Below, piece after piece: positions 1 through 9,790 of a stretch of DNA of 64,000 bases. Made by a program: the position numbers and the translations under genes. The notes under the pieces are model-generated. The model was given only the letters and a program-made list of their open reading frames with translations. It was not told the origin of the DNA and made no database searches. How positions within the stretch are numbered: the stretch's first letter is position 1; every line of letters begins with the position of its first letter. This stretch comes from Calliphora vicina. Its lineage: Eukaryota; Arthropoda; Insecta; Diptera; Calliphoridae. The stretch spans positions 132,570,226 to 132,634,225 of the forward strand of contig NC_088780.1 in NCBI RefSeq assembly GCF_958450345.1, written 5' to 3'.

Positions 1-476
1 CCAAATTATAACCAAAATTTAAAACAACGTATCATCAAGTGCACGTTTTTTTTTAACAAAATAACGTATACGTTTTGAGTAATCTATATAAATAAAAATC
101 AAATGTCGTTCGTTGGTAATTGCATCAGTAGAGAACGGCCGGACCAATTTAGACAAATAGCCATACTTAGGTTTTTACGGAATGAAAAATTGACCATGCC
201 CACTTTTACGCCCACTTTTTTCGATTTATCTAAAATTTATCTAAATCGATTTGGCTATTTTTTTGTTTAAAGGCATGTTTCACGATGTCGAAAGAAAAAT
301 GAATCGAACACATTTGTATGAAAACTATTTAGAATTTTAAAAACTGAGTGTTTTTCATATCAATTTTTTCGACTCATTTTTCTTTCTACATCGTGGAACT
401 GGCAGTAAATGATCATATTAATACTATTTAAGTTTTTACTGAAAGAAAAATTGTCCACTCCAATTTTTTTTCGATA

Positions 477-877
477 AATACTTGGCCAATAAGCGTTTAA
501 TCAAGAAAAGGACCTCGATCTGTGATCAATCATATTTCAAACCAAAATTCGATTTTTTATATAAAAACTCAAAATATCTAAATTCGCTAATAACTTGGCC
601 AATAAGCGTTGAATCAAGAAAAGGACCTCGATCTGTGATCACTCATACTTCTGTCCAAAAATCGTTTTTTTTATATAAAAACTCAAAATTCAATAAGCGT
701 TGAATCAAGAAAAGGACCTCGATCTGTGATCACTCATATTTCTGACCAAAATTTGATTTTCTATATAAAAACTCAAAATATCTACATTCGCTAATAACTT
801 GGCCAATAAGCGTTCAATCAAGAAAAGGAGCTCGATCTGTGATCACTCATATTTCTGACCAAAATTCGATTTTTTAT
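477..877 (+). repeat. Tandem array of about 113-bp units inside family A
   Basis: Units begin near CTTGGCCAATAAGCG at 481, 594 and 798, with a shortened unit whose CAATAAGCG falls at 691. Each unit carries TCAAGAAAAGGACCTCGATC, then TGATCACTCATATTTCTGAC, then a TATATAAAAACTCAAAATAT stretch. The spacing is 113 bp except for the unit with a 22-bp deletion. A further partial unit follows the inserted retrotransposon tail at 981. Confidence 0.85.
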
Positions 878-879
878 AT

Positions 880-980
880 TTATTATTATTATTATTATTC
901 TTTATTAGATTATAATTTTAAATTATAAATATAAATTATAAATATATTATAGATCACTAGCTACAAAGACTATCGGCTCC
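880..980 (-). mobile_element. 5'-truncated non-LTR retrotransposon 3' tail
   Basis: Read on the minus strand, the segment ends in CTAATAAAG followed by (AAT/TAA)n repeats, the form of a polyadenylation signal plus simple-repeat tail seen in I-type and related non-LTR elements. It is bounded by a perfect 13-bp direct repeat, CGATTTTTTATAT, at 867-879 and 981-993, as expected for target-primed reverse transcription. It interrupts a family A tandem unit. At 101 bp there is no coding sequence, so the clade is unknown. Confidence 0.8.
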
Positions 981-1330
981 CGATTTTTTATATAAAAACT
1001 CAAAATATCTAAATTCGCTAAGAACTTGGCCAATACTACATGTATTCTGTTGTTGCAAGACTTAGGTTTTTGACAACAAACTTAGGTTCTTTGTCTCTCA
1101 GTAGCGCTTCTATCTATATTTTATTCCATGCCCTATATGAATAAAAATTATCACTCAATAATACGTTTTTTTTTCCTTTTTAACTATTTTTACCCTTTTC
1201 AAACCGTTTCTCACAAATTCACAAATCGACATAAGCATTTTTTTAACTTGGACAGAACAACTTCTGTCGGGTCAGCGTTATTAATTAAAATAATAGTATT
1301 TTACCTTATTTTAGGTAGTTTCCTAATATT

Positions 1331-2025
1331 TATACCCTACACCACCATAGTGGGGAGGGTATAATGCGTTTGTGCAGATGTTTGAAACGCCCATAAATAT
1401 TAGTCTAACACTTAAAGTATACCGATCGATTTAGAAACACTGAGTCGATTAAACGATGGCCGTCCGGCTGACTGGCTGGTTCTGTCCATGTTAACCTTGT
1501 GCGCAAAGTACACGTCGCAATTTTGAAGATATTTCGATAAAATTTGGTACATATAACCAAGCCTATTGAAAATGGCTGTAATCGGTCCATTATTTCACCT
1601 GGCCACAAATGTCCTCCCGAAATTGAACTTTATCGATCATAAATGTTAAATTTAAATAGGTATCTTCACAAATTTTGCTCCAAATAAGTTTTATATATAT
1701 AGAATTCATGTCACAAAATTTTATTATGATCGGTCCATAATTGGTCATAGCTCCCATATAAAACCCACTTCCGAAAATCACTTTAACATGCATTAATCTC
1801 CTAAAAATGTTGGTATACACACAAAATTCAACATAGTTACCTTTCATATAGACATAAATCACGCGACCTAATTTCATGGTGATCTTTCCGTAACTGGTTC
1901 CGTAACCACTTCCGAAAATCGCTCAAAAATATAAATTATTGAAATGTTAAAAGAAAACTGTTTTTGCTCTTTTACTTAGTAGGGTATTATATGGTCGGGC
2001 TTGACCGACCATACTTTCTTACTTG
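1331..2025 (+). repeat. Dispersed repeat family B, copy 1 (near full length)
   Basis: It starts TATACCCTACACCACCATAG, contains AAGTATACCGATCGA, a GTCCG-type segment and CAAATGTCCTCCCGAAATTG, and ends GGTCGGGCTTGACCGACC with TACTTTCTTACTTG. Other copies are at 15561-15820 (minus), 44815-45086 (minus) and 55018-55399 (plus), with fragments at 9217-9325 and 24690-24742. It is noncoding. The style, with short inverted TATACCC ends, resembles non-autonomous fly repeats of the INE-1/Helentron-associated type, but this is inference. Confidence 0.7.
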
Positions 2026-2296
2026 TTTTTTTATAAATTTGTTGCAATTGAATGTTTTTTGTAGTCTTTATGAAAATTTAATGAAGTAACTTTTTTAGTT
2101 TAAATAAGTAGCTGTTAGTAATTAAAATTAAAAAAAACTGTTTTTATTAAAAATAAAAAAAAATATTTGTTCATACAAATTTATATTGATGATACGTTAT
2201 TTTGGTTTTAGAAAACAACAATTCAAAAAAAACGTAAGACACATCGCTTTAAATTTTTTTAAATTGCGGAATTCGATGGATTTTTCGATATACCCT
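2026..2296. other. AT-rich spacer, nothing recognised
   Basis: Homopolymer-rich sequence between family B copy 1 and the palindromic MITE. No coding potential or repeat relationship was seen. Confidence 0.5.
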
Positions 2297-2795
2297 ACTA
2301 CACGCAGAGAAAAAATATAGTTGGGCATGGTTACTGTAACCATTTCAATATTGTTACAAGTTTTTTAACTATATTATAGTCACAGTAACCATTTACATGA
2401 TTGTGGTAACCATAATATGGTTAATTTACGATTCACATGATTGTATCAACCATATATTTGGTTACAGTAAACAAATATATGTTTGTGACAACCATTCATA
2501 TGATGAAGGACTTATCATATTATGTTGCTCTCGGCTTAAGGCTTATCATAATCTGAGAACAACATATTATTATAAAATTATTCATCATAAATATGGTTGC
2601 CACAAACATATATTTGTTTACTGTAACCATATACATATATGGTTGATACAATCATGTGAATCATAAATTAACCATATTATGGTTACCACAATCATGTAAA
2701 TAGTTACTGTGACTATACTATTGTTAAAAATCTTGTAACAATATTTAAATGGTTACAGTAACCATGCCCAATTATATATTTTCTCTGCGTGTAGT
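2297..2795. mobile_element. 499-bp palindromic MITE (foldback)
   Basis: Terminal inverted repeats begin ACTACACGCAGAGAAAA on the left and end TTTTCTCTGCGTGTAGT on the right. The arms continue inward for over 200 bp as near mirror images, repeatedly using GGTTAC/GTAACC and CATGATTGT motifs. Only a short central loop around 2500-2575 is unpaired. No reading frame is meaningful. A decayed single-arm relative lies at 11580-11765. The right end abuts a reverse transcriptase fragment. Confidence 0.85.
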
Positions 2796-3045
2796 GAGTG
2801 AAGTGCTGTCTGAACTGATTTTCCCTTTGTATAGGCATGTTGAGTGGCAGATCTCTGGTCAGCTAACATTCTAATATGAGTGTCATTAATTCTTTCCAGT
2901 GTCTTAAGCAAAAAGGATGATAGGCCTGAAGTCCCTTGCCTTGGTATGTGAAGCCTTTCCACCCTTCGGGATGAAAGTCACATTGCATTCGTTCCAACGA
3001 TTGGGTATGTATGACCAAAGTGATGTTACGTTATTTTGCATTTTT
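2796..3045 (-). pseudogene. Non-LTR reverse transcriptase fragment (Jockey/LOA/R1-like)
   Basis: The minus strand encodes SSFLLKTLERINDTHIR and then ATQHAYTKGKSVQTALHSL. These match the conserved RT stretch of insect non-LTR retrotransposons around the RPISL-FLLK-ER and QHAY-KG-S-E-AL motifs. Upstream residues NRWNECNVTFIPKGGK, in another frame, continue the same domain, so at least one frameshift is present. The reading is cut off at the palindromic MITE, and no continuation is seen beyond it. Confidence 0.75.
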
Positions 3046-3199
3046 GGTGACGATATGTAGATCTAGAAATTTTTCATAAAAGTTTCTCTCTCTGACATGC
3101 AAATACATACAAAAACAAAATCACATTGTTGTAACAGTTTGAATTCAAATAAATTAAAATAACAACAAGTACGAGTGGCATATGCGGCTGTGCCGAATC

Positions 3200-3567
3200 T
3201 TTTATACCCTTCACCAAAGTATATTTGAAGATAAATATTAAAAACAAGTTTTTGTAAAAAAAAATTTTTGTTAAAAAAAAATGTTGAAAATTTTTCCGAT
3301 TCGAAATAGCAAAATAAGTTGGACTATTGCGGATATATTGATGTACGAATATCTATCATGTTTGTAAATTATTTGGGGCTTGGGAAAATTGATTTCAACA
3401 GACAGACAGACAGACGGATAGACGGACATATTGAAATGGCTATATAGAATCCGCTTTCTATAACGATCCAGAATATATACATATACTTTATGAAAAATGT
3501 AGAAATTACAAATGCAATGACAAACTTATATGTATATACCGTACCGTTCATGGAGAAGGGTATAAAA
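3200..3567 (+). repeat. Dispersed repeat family C, copy 1
   Basis: It is bounded by TATACCCTTCACC at the left and GAGAAGGGTATAAAA at the right. Inside it holds CAGACAGACAGACGGA, GGCTATATAGAATCCGC and AACGATCCAGAATATATAC. The INE-1/DINE-1 repeat of Drosophila has a similar CATGTCCGTCTGTCCG and CCATAAAGTATATATATTC section, from memory. Other copies are at 4433-5885 (minus) and 14810-15012 (plus). Confidence 0.65.
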
Positions 3568-4432
3568 AAGGTTGATGTTGATGCTGATGACGATGACAGA
3601 AATAAAAATCACTGTCAGTGTATACAATTGTCAACCATTGATTCATTCACTGAGTCTCTATTCAATGGAGTAGAATTTTCTATTTTAACATTGACTTGAT
3701 GTTGTAACAGGAACTACTACTACGTACTAAAAGAATATTACAATTGGATTGTGATGCCAATTAAGCGCGTTTGCCAAGTCAATTAAATGTTGTTAACGGG
3801 GCTGGTGGTGTACTTCACAGTTTCTTTTAATACCCTTCATCATGATGATGAGGGTAGTATGTATTGCTTTGTCAATACGTTTGTAATATCCACAATATTC
3901 ATTTGCATCACTAAAAAGAACTAAGGTGTGTTAAGGAAATAGTCGATTTAAATTTTCTCGAAGTCCTTAGTTATTCAGTTATTCGATCATAACTATTTAC
4001 TTTGTATGGAAGGACCCAGGTCCTAACCATTTGTAAACCCACTGTATCAAAGTGACTAACTAATGGAAAGTTTCAGAATCTCACTATTAATTCAGGGAGA
4101 TTGGAACTACGTCTCCATGCATGCATGCTTACAAAGTTTAATTGAAGAGAGTTCTTTGAATGACTGACTTTTCGAGCTAAATGAATCACTTTTTCACCTT
4201 GGTGGCTTGTTAATCGCCGTAATTTCCTCATTAGGGATGCAGAGAATTCACGATTGAGAAAAACAAATGCATCCACAACATGTCTAGCCTGGCGTCAATA
4301 TTGGATTATATTTCTTCGAAAATAGGACTGGTCAATCAGTGACTGTTACTTAAGCTTAATATTGCGATAACATGGTAAAAGAGTTCTTGGATGATATTGT
4401 TGAGTGCGGCACGAGATTTAAACATGACGGTA
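3568..4432. other. Mostly unassigned; family C fragment near 3829-3920
   Basis: The stretch AATACCCTTCATCATGATGA near 3829, followed by a GTAATATCCACAATATTCAT-type segment, looks like a decayed minus-strand end of family C. A minus-strand 67-codon frame at 4073-4276 has varied, protein-like composition, but I recognise no family. Nothing else was seen. Confidence 0.4.
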
Positions 4433-4866
4433 TTTTTATAACCCTTTACCATGAGTGGCAAGGGTATATATAAGTTTGTCATTCCATTTGTAATGTCTAC
4501 ATTTTTCATTTGCGACCCCATAAAGTATATATATTCTGGATCGTTATAGATAGCGGAGTCGATATAGCCATGTCCGTCTGTATGTTGAAATCAACTTTCC
4601 GTAGCCCCAAATAACTTACAAATGCTTACAATGTTTAATACATCAATGAATCGAGAATTCTTCCGGCTCGGTTGCTATCGAGAAAATCGACCCACAAATG
4701 GCTGAGATAAAAGGAAAAAACCGGAACAACCTCGATGTTTGGCATATTTTTGATCTTTATCTGGATTTCTATGTCATTAATATATATAATATGGATATTT
4801 AATGATAGATATTTCAAAGTTCATTGCAACGATGTATATAACAAGTAAGAGAGCTCCACCAAATTA
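4433..4866 (-). repeat. Dispersed repeat family C, copy 2, outer part
   Basis: The minus-orientation end CCTTTACCATGAGTGGCAAG is followed by ACCCCATAAAGTATATATAT, GATCGTTATAGATAGCGGAG and CCATGTCCGTCTGTATGTTG. It runs on to about 4866, where an 809-bp MITE begins. The A/T-rich tail of the same family, with CAAAATCAGGAAAAATATTT, resumes after the MITE at about 5690-5885. Confidence 0.65.
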
Positions 4867-5675
4867 TAGAGTAACTTCGGGTATTGTGGACTATGCGTCT
4901 AATGTGGACCAGAGTCTTTTTTCAGAAACTATTGAAGGTATGATAAAACTGATTTGTCGTACATTTTACAATTTGTTTGAAACGACTATTGCACATTTGC
5001 TTTCATGAGTAATTGATATGTTGGCTTTTTTTCTAGTATTGAAATTAATGCGCGTGCTCAACATTTTTTTCGGCTCAAGTAAGAAACAAAATTTGGTACA
5101 GTTACTTGGTAGAATTTAATGTTTGGTTGTTTTATATAGTGAAAGTGGACACGTAGTTTTGCATATATTTGGTAAGAATTTAAGCACATTTAGATTATTA
5201 GGTAAAAATAACTTTTTACCACTGTAACCCAAGTTCGTGTAATGTGGACCACTTAAATTACTTGATTATGTACTACTGGTCCATATTACCCGACAATAAC
5301 TATGTACTTTGTAAGCAATCTATCTAAGCCAAGAACACGACTTTTTAGTTTGTATTAATAAAAATATATTGAAATTAAATTTTTTAATCATTCATAATTA
5401 GCTGGTTCATGAATTTTATGTATTAAATACTAGTCCACATTACCCTCATATAGTGGTCCATATTACCCTCTAATTTTTTAATGCTGGTTTTTGGTTTCCT
5501 TACAATATTTTCACATAAAGCTTTTATCCATTGACGGAAAAAATTTTCAACCGCAAAAACAATTAGAGAATACATTAGCTCATTTATTGCTTCACAACTT
5601 TTTTAATATCCATATATATTGTGGCCAAAATTTAGAAAAAACAAACGGTAGTCCACATTACCCGAAGTTACTCTA
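4867..5675. mobile_element. 809-bp MITE with 27-bp terminal inverted repeats
   Basis: The left end TAGAGTAACTTCGGGTATTG and right end ATTACCCGAAGTTACTCTA are inverted copies, continuing to 27 bp with one mismatch. The motif GGTAATGTGGACC/GGTCCATATTACCC recurs in both orientations inside, near 5235, 5275 and 5430-5470, as internal copies of the terminal motif. The outer TA on each side could be a TA target duplication, as in Tc1/mariner. No transposase is recognised. Confidence 0.75.
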
Positions 5676-5885
5676 CTTTAAAATAAAAATTTTAAAAATT
5701 TTTAGGTCAAAATCAGGAAAAATATTTTTAACCCAAATTTTTTTTTCAACAAAAAAAAATTTTTTTCATTATTTTTTTCACTAATAAATTAAAAAAAAAA
5801 TTAAAATTAAAATACAATTTTTAAAAAAACACAATTTTTTTTTTAATTTTTGTTTACCTTAAAATTTTTAAAACTTTTTTTTCTC
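5676..5885 (-). repeat. A/T-rich remainder of family C copy 2
   Basis: Long A and T runs follow GGTCAAAATCAGGAAAAATA and AACCCAAATTTTTTTTTCAA. I read this as the inner arm of the family C copy split by the MITE; the low complexity limits certainty. Confidence 0.4.
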
Positions 5886-5944
5886 TGAGTGGGACGCATC
5901 CAACATTTAAGATTTTCCATGACTCTAGAGTCTAGACGCATAAA

Positions 5945-6290
5945 TCAGGGTGAATTTGACTGATGGCATGTGTTTTAATGGCTTTGACTGTTGCTGTGGT
6001 GTGTGGCTTAATCACGACTTAAGGGGAATTTCACTGATAGCATGGCTTTTGTTGACTTTGTGAGCCGCTGTGGTTTGTGGCTTATTCACGACTTAAGAAA
6101 GACCCGCAAGAAAAAGTCTAACAGGGTCAAATTGCATGATCACAGTGGCTAGTTCACATCACCTCTATGTGAGATGTTCGTAACGCCGTCCGGTTGAAAC
6201 CACATGTCGTCGGTGCTCATATCGTCCAATTCAGAACAAAGAAGTTAGTAATCATCAACCTGTAGCGCTCGCCGTTGACGATGATATTCT
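5945..6290 (-). pseudogene. Mariner-like transposase fragment, QQDGA type
   Basis: Minus-strand residues VNGERYRLMITNFFV, then a region corresponding to W-QQDGA-H, then NLTPLDFFL match a widespread insect mariner-related transposase around its second catalytic Asp and the C-terminal SCDLTPLDFFLW motif. The catalytic segment is garbled by stops. The downstream part (5950-6100) is a tandem duplication of about 76 bp: both units end in GTGGCTTA-TCACGACTTAAG. A C-terminal fragment of the same type lies at 35020-35170. Confidence 0.75.
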
Positions 6291-6928
6291 GAAATATAGA
6301 TCGAAATAAAAATCAAATAATTTACTGGTGTTTACTCACTTTTTTAAAGGCTAACTACAACGCAAATGTTGTCGCTTTAGAACCAATGATAGACATTAAT
6401 TTAGAACAAAAGGTACTTATTATTTTACACGTTTTCCCACCTTTGTAGGATATGCAAAATTCTACATTGCCCAATATTTTTCGTTATTTATTGTGTAACG
6501 TTCTACTGTTATGCACGTGTTCCCTTTAGTTTCGTAAAAGGATTGAGCGGCAATTTGAATTAACGTCAATTGTAATTTGTTTGTAAAGACAGGTTGGGGA
6601 CAAGGTCATTTGAAGTGAGTTTAAAAAATATTTAGAATGCTTTTATTGGAAACTGTGGACATTATTTAAACTAATTCTTTAACAATTTTGAAAATATTTA
6701 AAGGTATTTAATATTTAATTGGTATAGCAATAAAGAACATTTTTGTGTCAATTTTGATTTTAACAATTAATTATTTTAATTTTAGAGCATGTTTCAGCCT
6801 ATTTTTAGGTGTCATGTAGTACTTTATTCCAGAATTCATGAGCTAAAAAACATTTAGAGGGAAAAGTTTTTTGCAGGATGCAGGGACGTTTGACAATAGA
6901 ATATTATATTAATTACTAATAAATACTA
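6291..6928. other. No feature recognised
   Basis: AT-rich sequence with no repeat relation or coding potential that I can see. Confidence 0.5.
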
Positions 6929-6936
6929 GTGATCAC

Positions 6937-7852
6937 TAGGGTTTGGAGTTTCCCGGGAAACGGGAATGAAAAATTCGCGGGAATCCCGGGAATTTTTTTA
7001 CAACTATAAAAATACGTAAAAAGGAAAATTATTTTATAAAATTGAGTCATTTCATTAAAAAACAAAGAAAAGCAATACATTACAATTTAATTGTACTAAC
7101 ATAAAGCAAAAAAAAAAAAGTGTTATATTTGGATATAATTTGTTACTACAAAATAACTAATGACATTTGAAATTCGATTTATTATTTTAATGGCAAAGTT
7201 TTCAGTCAGCGTATAAAGACAATTAAATTTTTTTCTCCAAGTGCTACTTCTTTCAAATGAAGCTAATTCCCACTTAAAATGACTTTCTGCATTTGATTTT
7301 AAATGTTTAGGGTCTTCTTTTTCATTATTGATTGATTATTCTAATTAGTTTTTAAAATTTGTCTTCATTTGTATTACGGAAACATCATCATGATCGCTTT
7401 GAACAGATGAGGGAACATTATGGCCAAATAGGCATTCGTTTTCCATAAATTTTTAACATTGTTCTTCTTATGCTATAATTTATGTTATGAAGTTTTTAGG
7501 TAAATTTATCAATGACATAAGTCTGCTGTTATATCGTTTATTAACTTTACATTTTATTTGATTCATAAACAGTGTTCATTTTAGCATCACCTATCCGCAA
7601 AATGGTTTCATTTCAGCATTAAGCCTACTGTATCCTTAATGAGGTTTAAAACTACTACTAATATTTAAAAATTTGGAACAAGCCCTTCATCAAACAAAGA
7701 TGTATGTTTAAATCTATAATAGTTTGTTTTTAATTAATTTTAAATTTCCCGTTTTTCCCGGGAAAACAATTTAAATTTCCCGGGAATTCCCGAAAATAAT
7801 TTTTGGGAATTTCCAGGATTTCCCGGTCGGGATTCCCGAACCCCAAACCCTA
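6937..7852. mobile_element. hAT-type element with 8-bp target duplication
   Basis: It is flanked by perfect 8-bp direct repeats GTGATCAC (6929-6936 and 7853-7860). The ends are TAGGGTTTGG and CCAAACCCTA. Both subterminal regions are crowded with TTCCCGGGAA-type motifs. The 916-bp body is AT-rich without an intact transposase. The 8-bp duplication and TAGGG ends are characteristic of hAT elements. A related CCCGGG-rich end lies at 24810-24900. Confidence 0.85.
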
Positions 7853-7860
7853 GTGATCAC

Positions 7861-8158
7861 AGTTCGAGCTCTTTTTCTTGATTAAACGCTTATTGGCCAA
7901 GTTATTAGCGAATTTAGATATTTTGAGTTTTTATATAAAAAATCGATTTTTGGTCAGAAATATGAGTCAAAACAGATCGAGCTCCTTTTCATGATTAAAC
8001 GCTTATTGGCCAAGTTATTATCGAATTTATTTATTGTGAGTTTTTATATAAAAAATCGATTTTTGGTCAGAAATATGAGTGATCATAGATCGAGGTCCTT
8101 TTCTTGATTAAACGCTTATTGACCAAGTTATTAGTTTTTGAGTTTTATATAAAAAATC
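7861..8158 (-). repeat. Family A internal units, three, inverted
   Basis: Three minus-oriented units contain TTGATTAAACGCTTATTGGC, CAAGTTATTA and GATTTTTGGTCAGAAATATG, matching the 113-bp array of family A copy 1. The terminal sequences of family A are missing. The hAT element is inserted at the GTGATCAC that belongs to one unit. Confidence 0.8.
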
Positions 8159-8895
8159 TAATTACCATCAATTGATATTTTCATCTTCTATACATTCCTT
8201 TGAAATTTAAGATATAATATGTGTAAAAATTTCATAAAATTTAAAGGAAATTATTTTAATGTGAGAATTTTCAAAACTATGCGAATAACATAGCCAACTT
8301 TACTTAAAAACTTTTTCTTAATTTTTGCTTATTAAATCCTCCTATATATTTCAGTTATTTCATTGTACTATGAATTTCATGTAGCGTTACAAAATCAATT
8401 TTGAAAACTTAATTGACCAACAGCTTATGTATTTGTGCATTTTAGTGTGTAAATTTCACACAAAACTTTATCAGGCACAAAGGAAATTGCTTTAATTAAA
8501 ATTTGTTTCTAAGAATTTCGCAAATATAATTTTTAATTAAAATTCTAATGACACTTTGTTGGTGGTTTTTACACATGAAATCACTCTGTATGAAATGTAA
8601 CTTATGAAAATTTGTTGATGGAATGTCAGTAGAGTTGAATCATTTACAATTTTTAGTATGCAAAATTTTATGAAAATTTATACAACTAATTTATGTTTAA
8701 TGTATCTTTTGTGTGTAATTATTTGATAAGTGGATAATAATAACAAACCAATTATGTGCGCAAATTATGGACGACATATCACATCCATTCATAAGTATAA
8801 AATTTACTTCGTGTGAAATTTTTATATAAATGAAACATTTATGACCAATTAAATCTCAGCATGAAATCGAGCATCCTAGGAAAGCAAAACCATAG
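8159..8895. other. No feature recognised
   Basis: AT-rich sequence with scattered TTTCACA words. No repeat or coding relation was established. Confidence 0.5.
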
Positions 8896-8897
8896 CC

Positions 8898-9174
8898 GAA
8901 ATTATATCTACTAACAGTAAAAGCTTACAGAAATGTAGCAAAGAAGCAGTAATTTAAGGGAGCCTTTTGAAATTCTATTTTTGAAGCAATAAAAGTGAAA
9001 CAGTAGCAATGAATAAAATCATTTCTGCTGCGCATTTATAAGGCATAATTTTTGTTCTAGATGAGCCGCTTAAAAGCAATAAATCTAGCATCTTAAATTA
9101 AAAACGCAAAAGTCTCCCTTACATTACTGCTTCTTACATTTCTGTAAGTTTTTACAGCGAGTAGCTGTATTTCC
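8898..9174. repeat. Imperfect inverted repeat, about 70-bp arms
   Basis: The left arm (8898-8969) has CTTACAGAAATGTA then AAGAAGCAGTAAT and AAGGGAG. The right arm (9107-9174) has CTCCCTTACATTACTGCTTC then TTACATTTCTGTAAG. The spacer is about 137 bp. It may be the remains of a foldback MITE. Confidence 0.65.
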
Positions 9175-9216
9175 TTTCTTCCGTTCATTTCTATTGCATC
9201 CGAATGAGAATTATTT

Positions 9217-9325
9217 TTAGGTGGGATCCTAATTCGGGAGGACATTTTTATGAGGGGTAGACTAAATAATGCACCGATTATAACTAATTTCAATAGGCTT
9301 TGTATTTAGGCCGTGGCAATCGTGT
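9217..9325 (-). repeat. Family B fragment
   Basis: Contains ATTCGGGAGGACATTTTTAT, TAAATAATGCACCGATTATA and TTTCAATAGGCTTTGTATTT, the minus-strand form of a family B interior segment. Confidence 0.6.
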
Positions 9326-9479
9326 TCATGTTATATCATATAGAGTGAGTTAATAAAACTTATAAACTCTATTACAGCCAAAATTTATCCTTGGTTCAAC
9401 AATATTTTTTTTTGAATAACGTTAGCTTTTGAAAATATGTCAGATATTATTTCGGCTAAAAAAATTACACCTGGGAAAA

Positions 9480-9790
9480 TGAAATGAACAGTTTTTTCAT
9501 ATTTTCATAGAGTTTCTGATTCTCGTTTAGTGAAAAAATGATAAATATATTCAAGTACATATTTTCATATGTAAAGAAAAAGTTGAATAAAACAAATTGA
9601 AGAACGGGAATCGCAATTTGTGTAATTGTGAAATGATAATATGAGAAGTTCTTATGAACTTCACAGAACCAGAATCGATCCCCTGTTGTGTGATTGATGA
9701 TGAAACTTATGTACAGTGGTCGGTGCTGTATGGAGTCGGCGGCTAAAAATACTTCCAGTGTAGGTATCAACTTGTAATTTCGGTCACGGC
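9480..9790 (+). pseudogene. Possible mariner (maT-like) transposase remnant
   Basis: Plus-strand residues CVIDDETYVQ near 9690-9720 resemble the first catalytic Asp segment (MDDETYV) of maT-type mariner transposases. Surrounding frames carry stops. A different part of this transposase type is found at 11285-11405 and 20090-20520. This is a weak call. Confidence 0.35.

Larger units (their letters stand above)
84..1276 (+). repeat. Dispersed repeat family A, copy 1
   Basis: It begins with TATAAATAAAAATCAAATGT and GTTGGTAATTGCATCAGTAG and ends with ACTTGGACAGAACAAC followed by GTCGGGTCAGC. The same two ends bound copies at 12936-13840 and, inverted, at 33780-34895. The inner part carries a tandem array and a retrotransposon insertion, listed separately. 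No long reading frame is present. The element class is not assigned; the CTAGCTGACCCG end looks like one common in arthropod dispersed repeats. Confidence 0.75.

Noticed and set aside
3400..3430. CAGA-repeat as an independent microsatellite
   Set aside because: It is a regular part of dispersed repeat family C.
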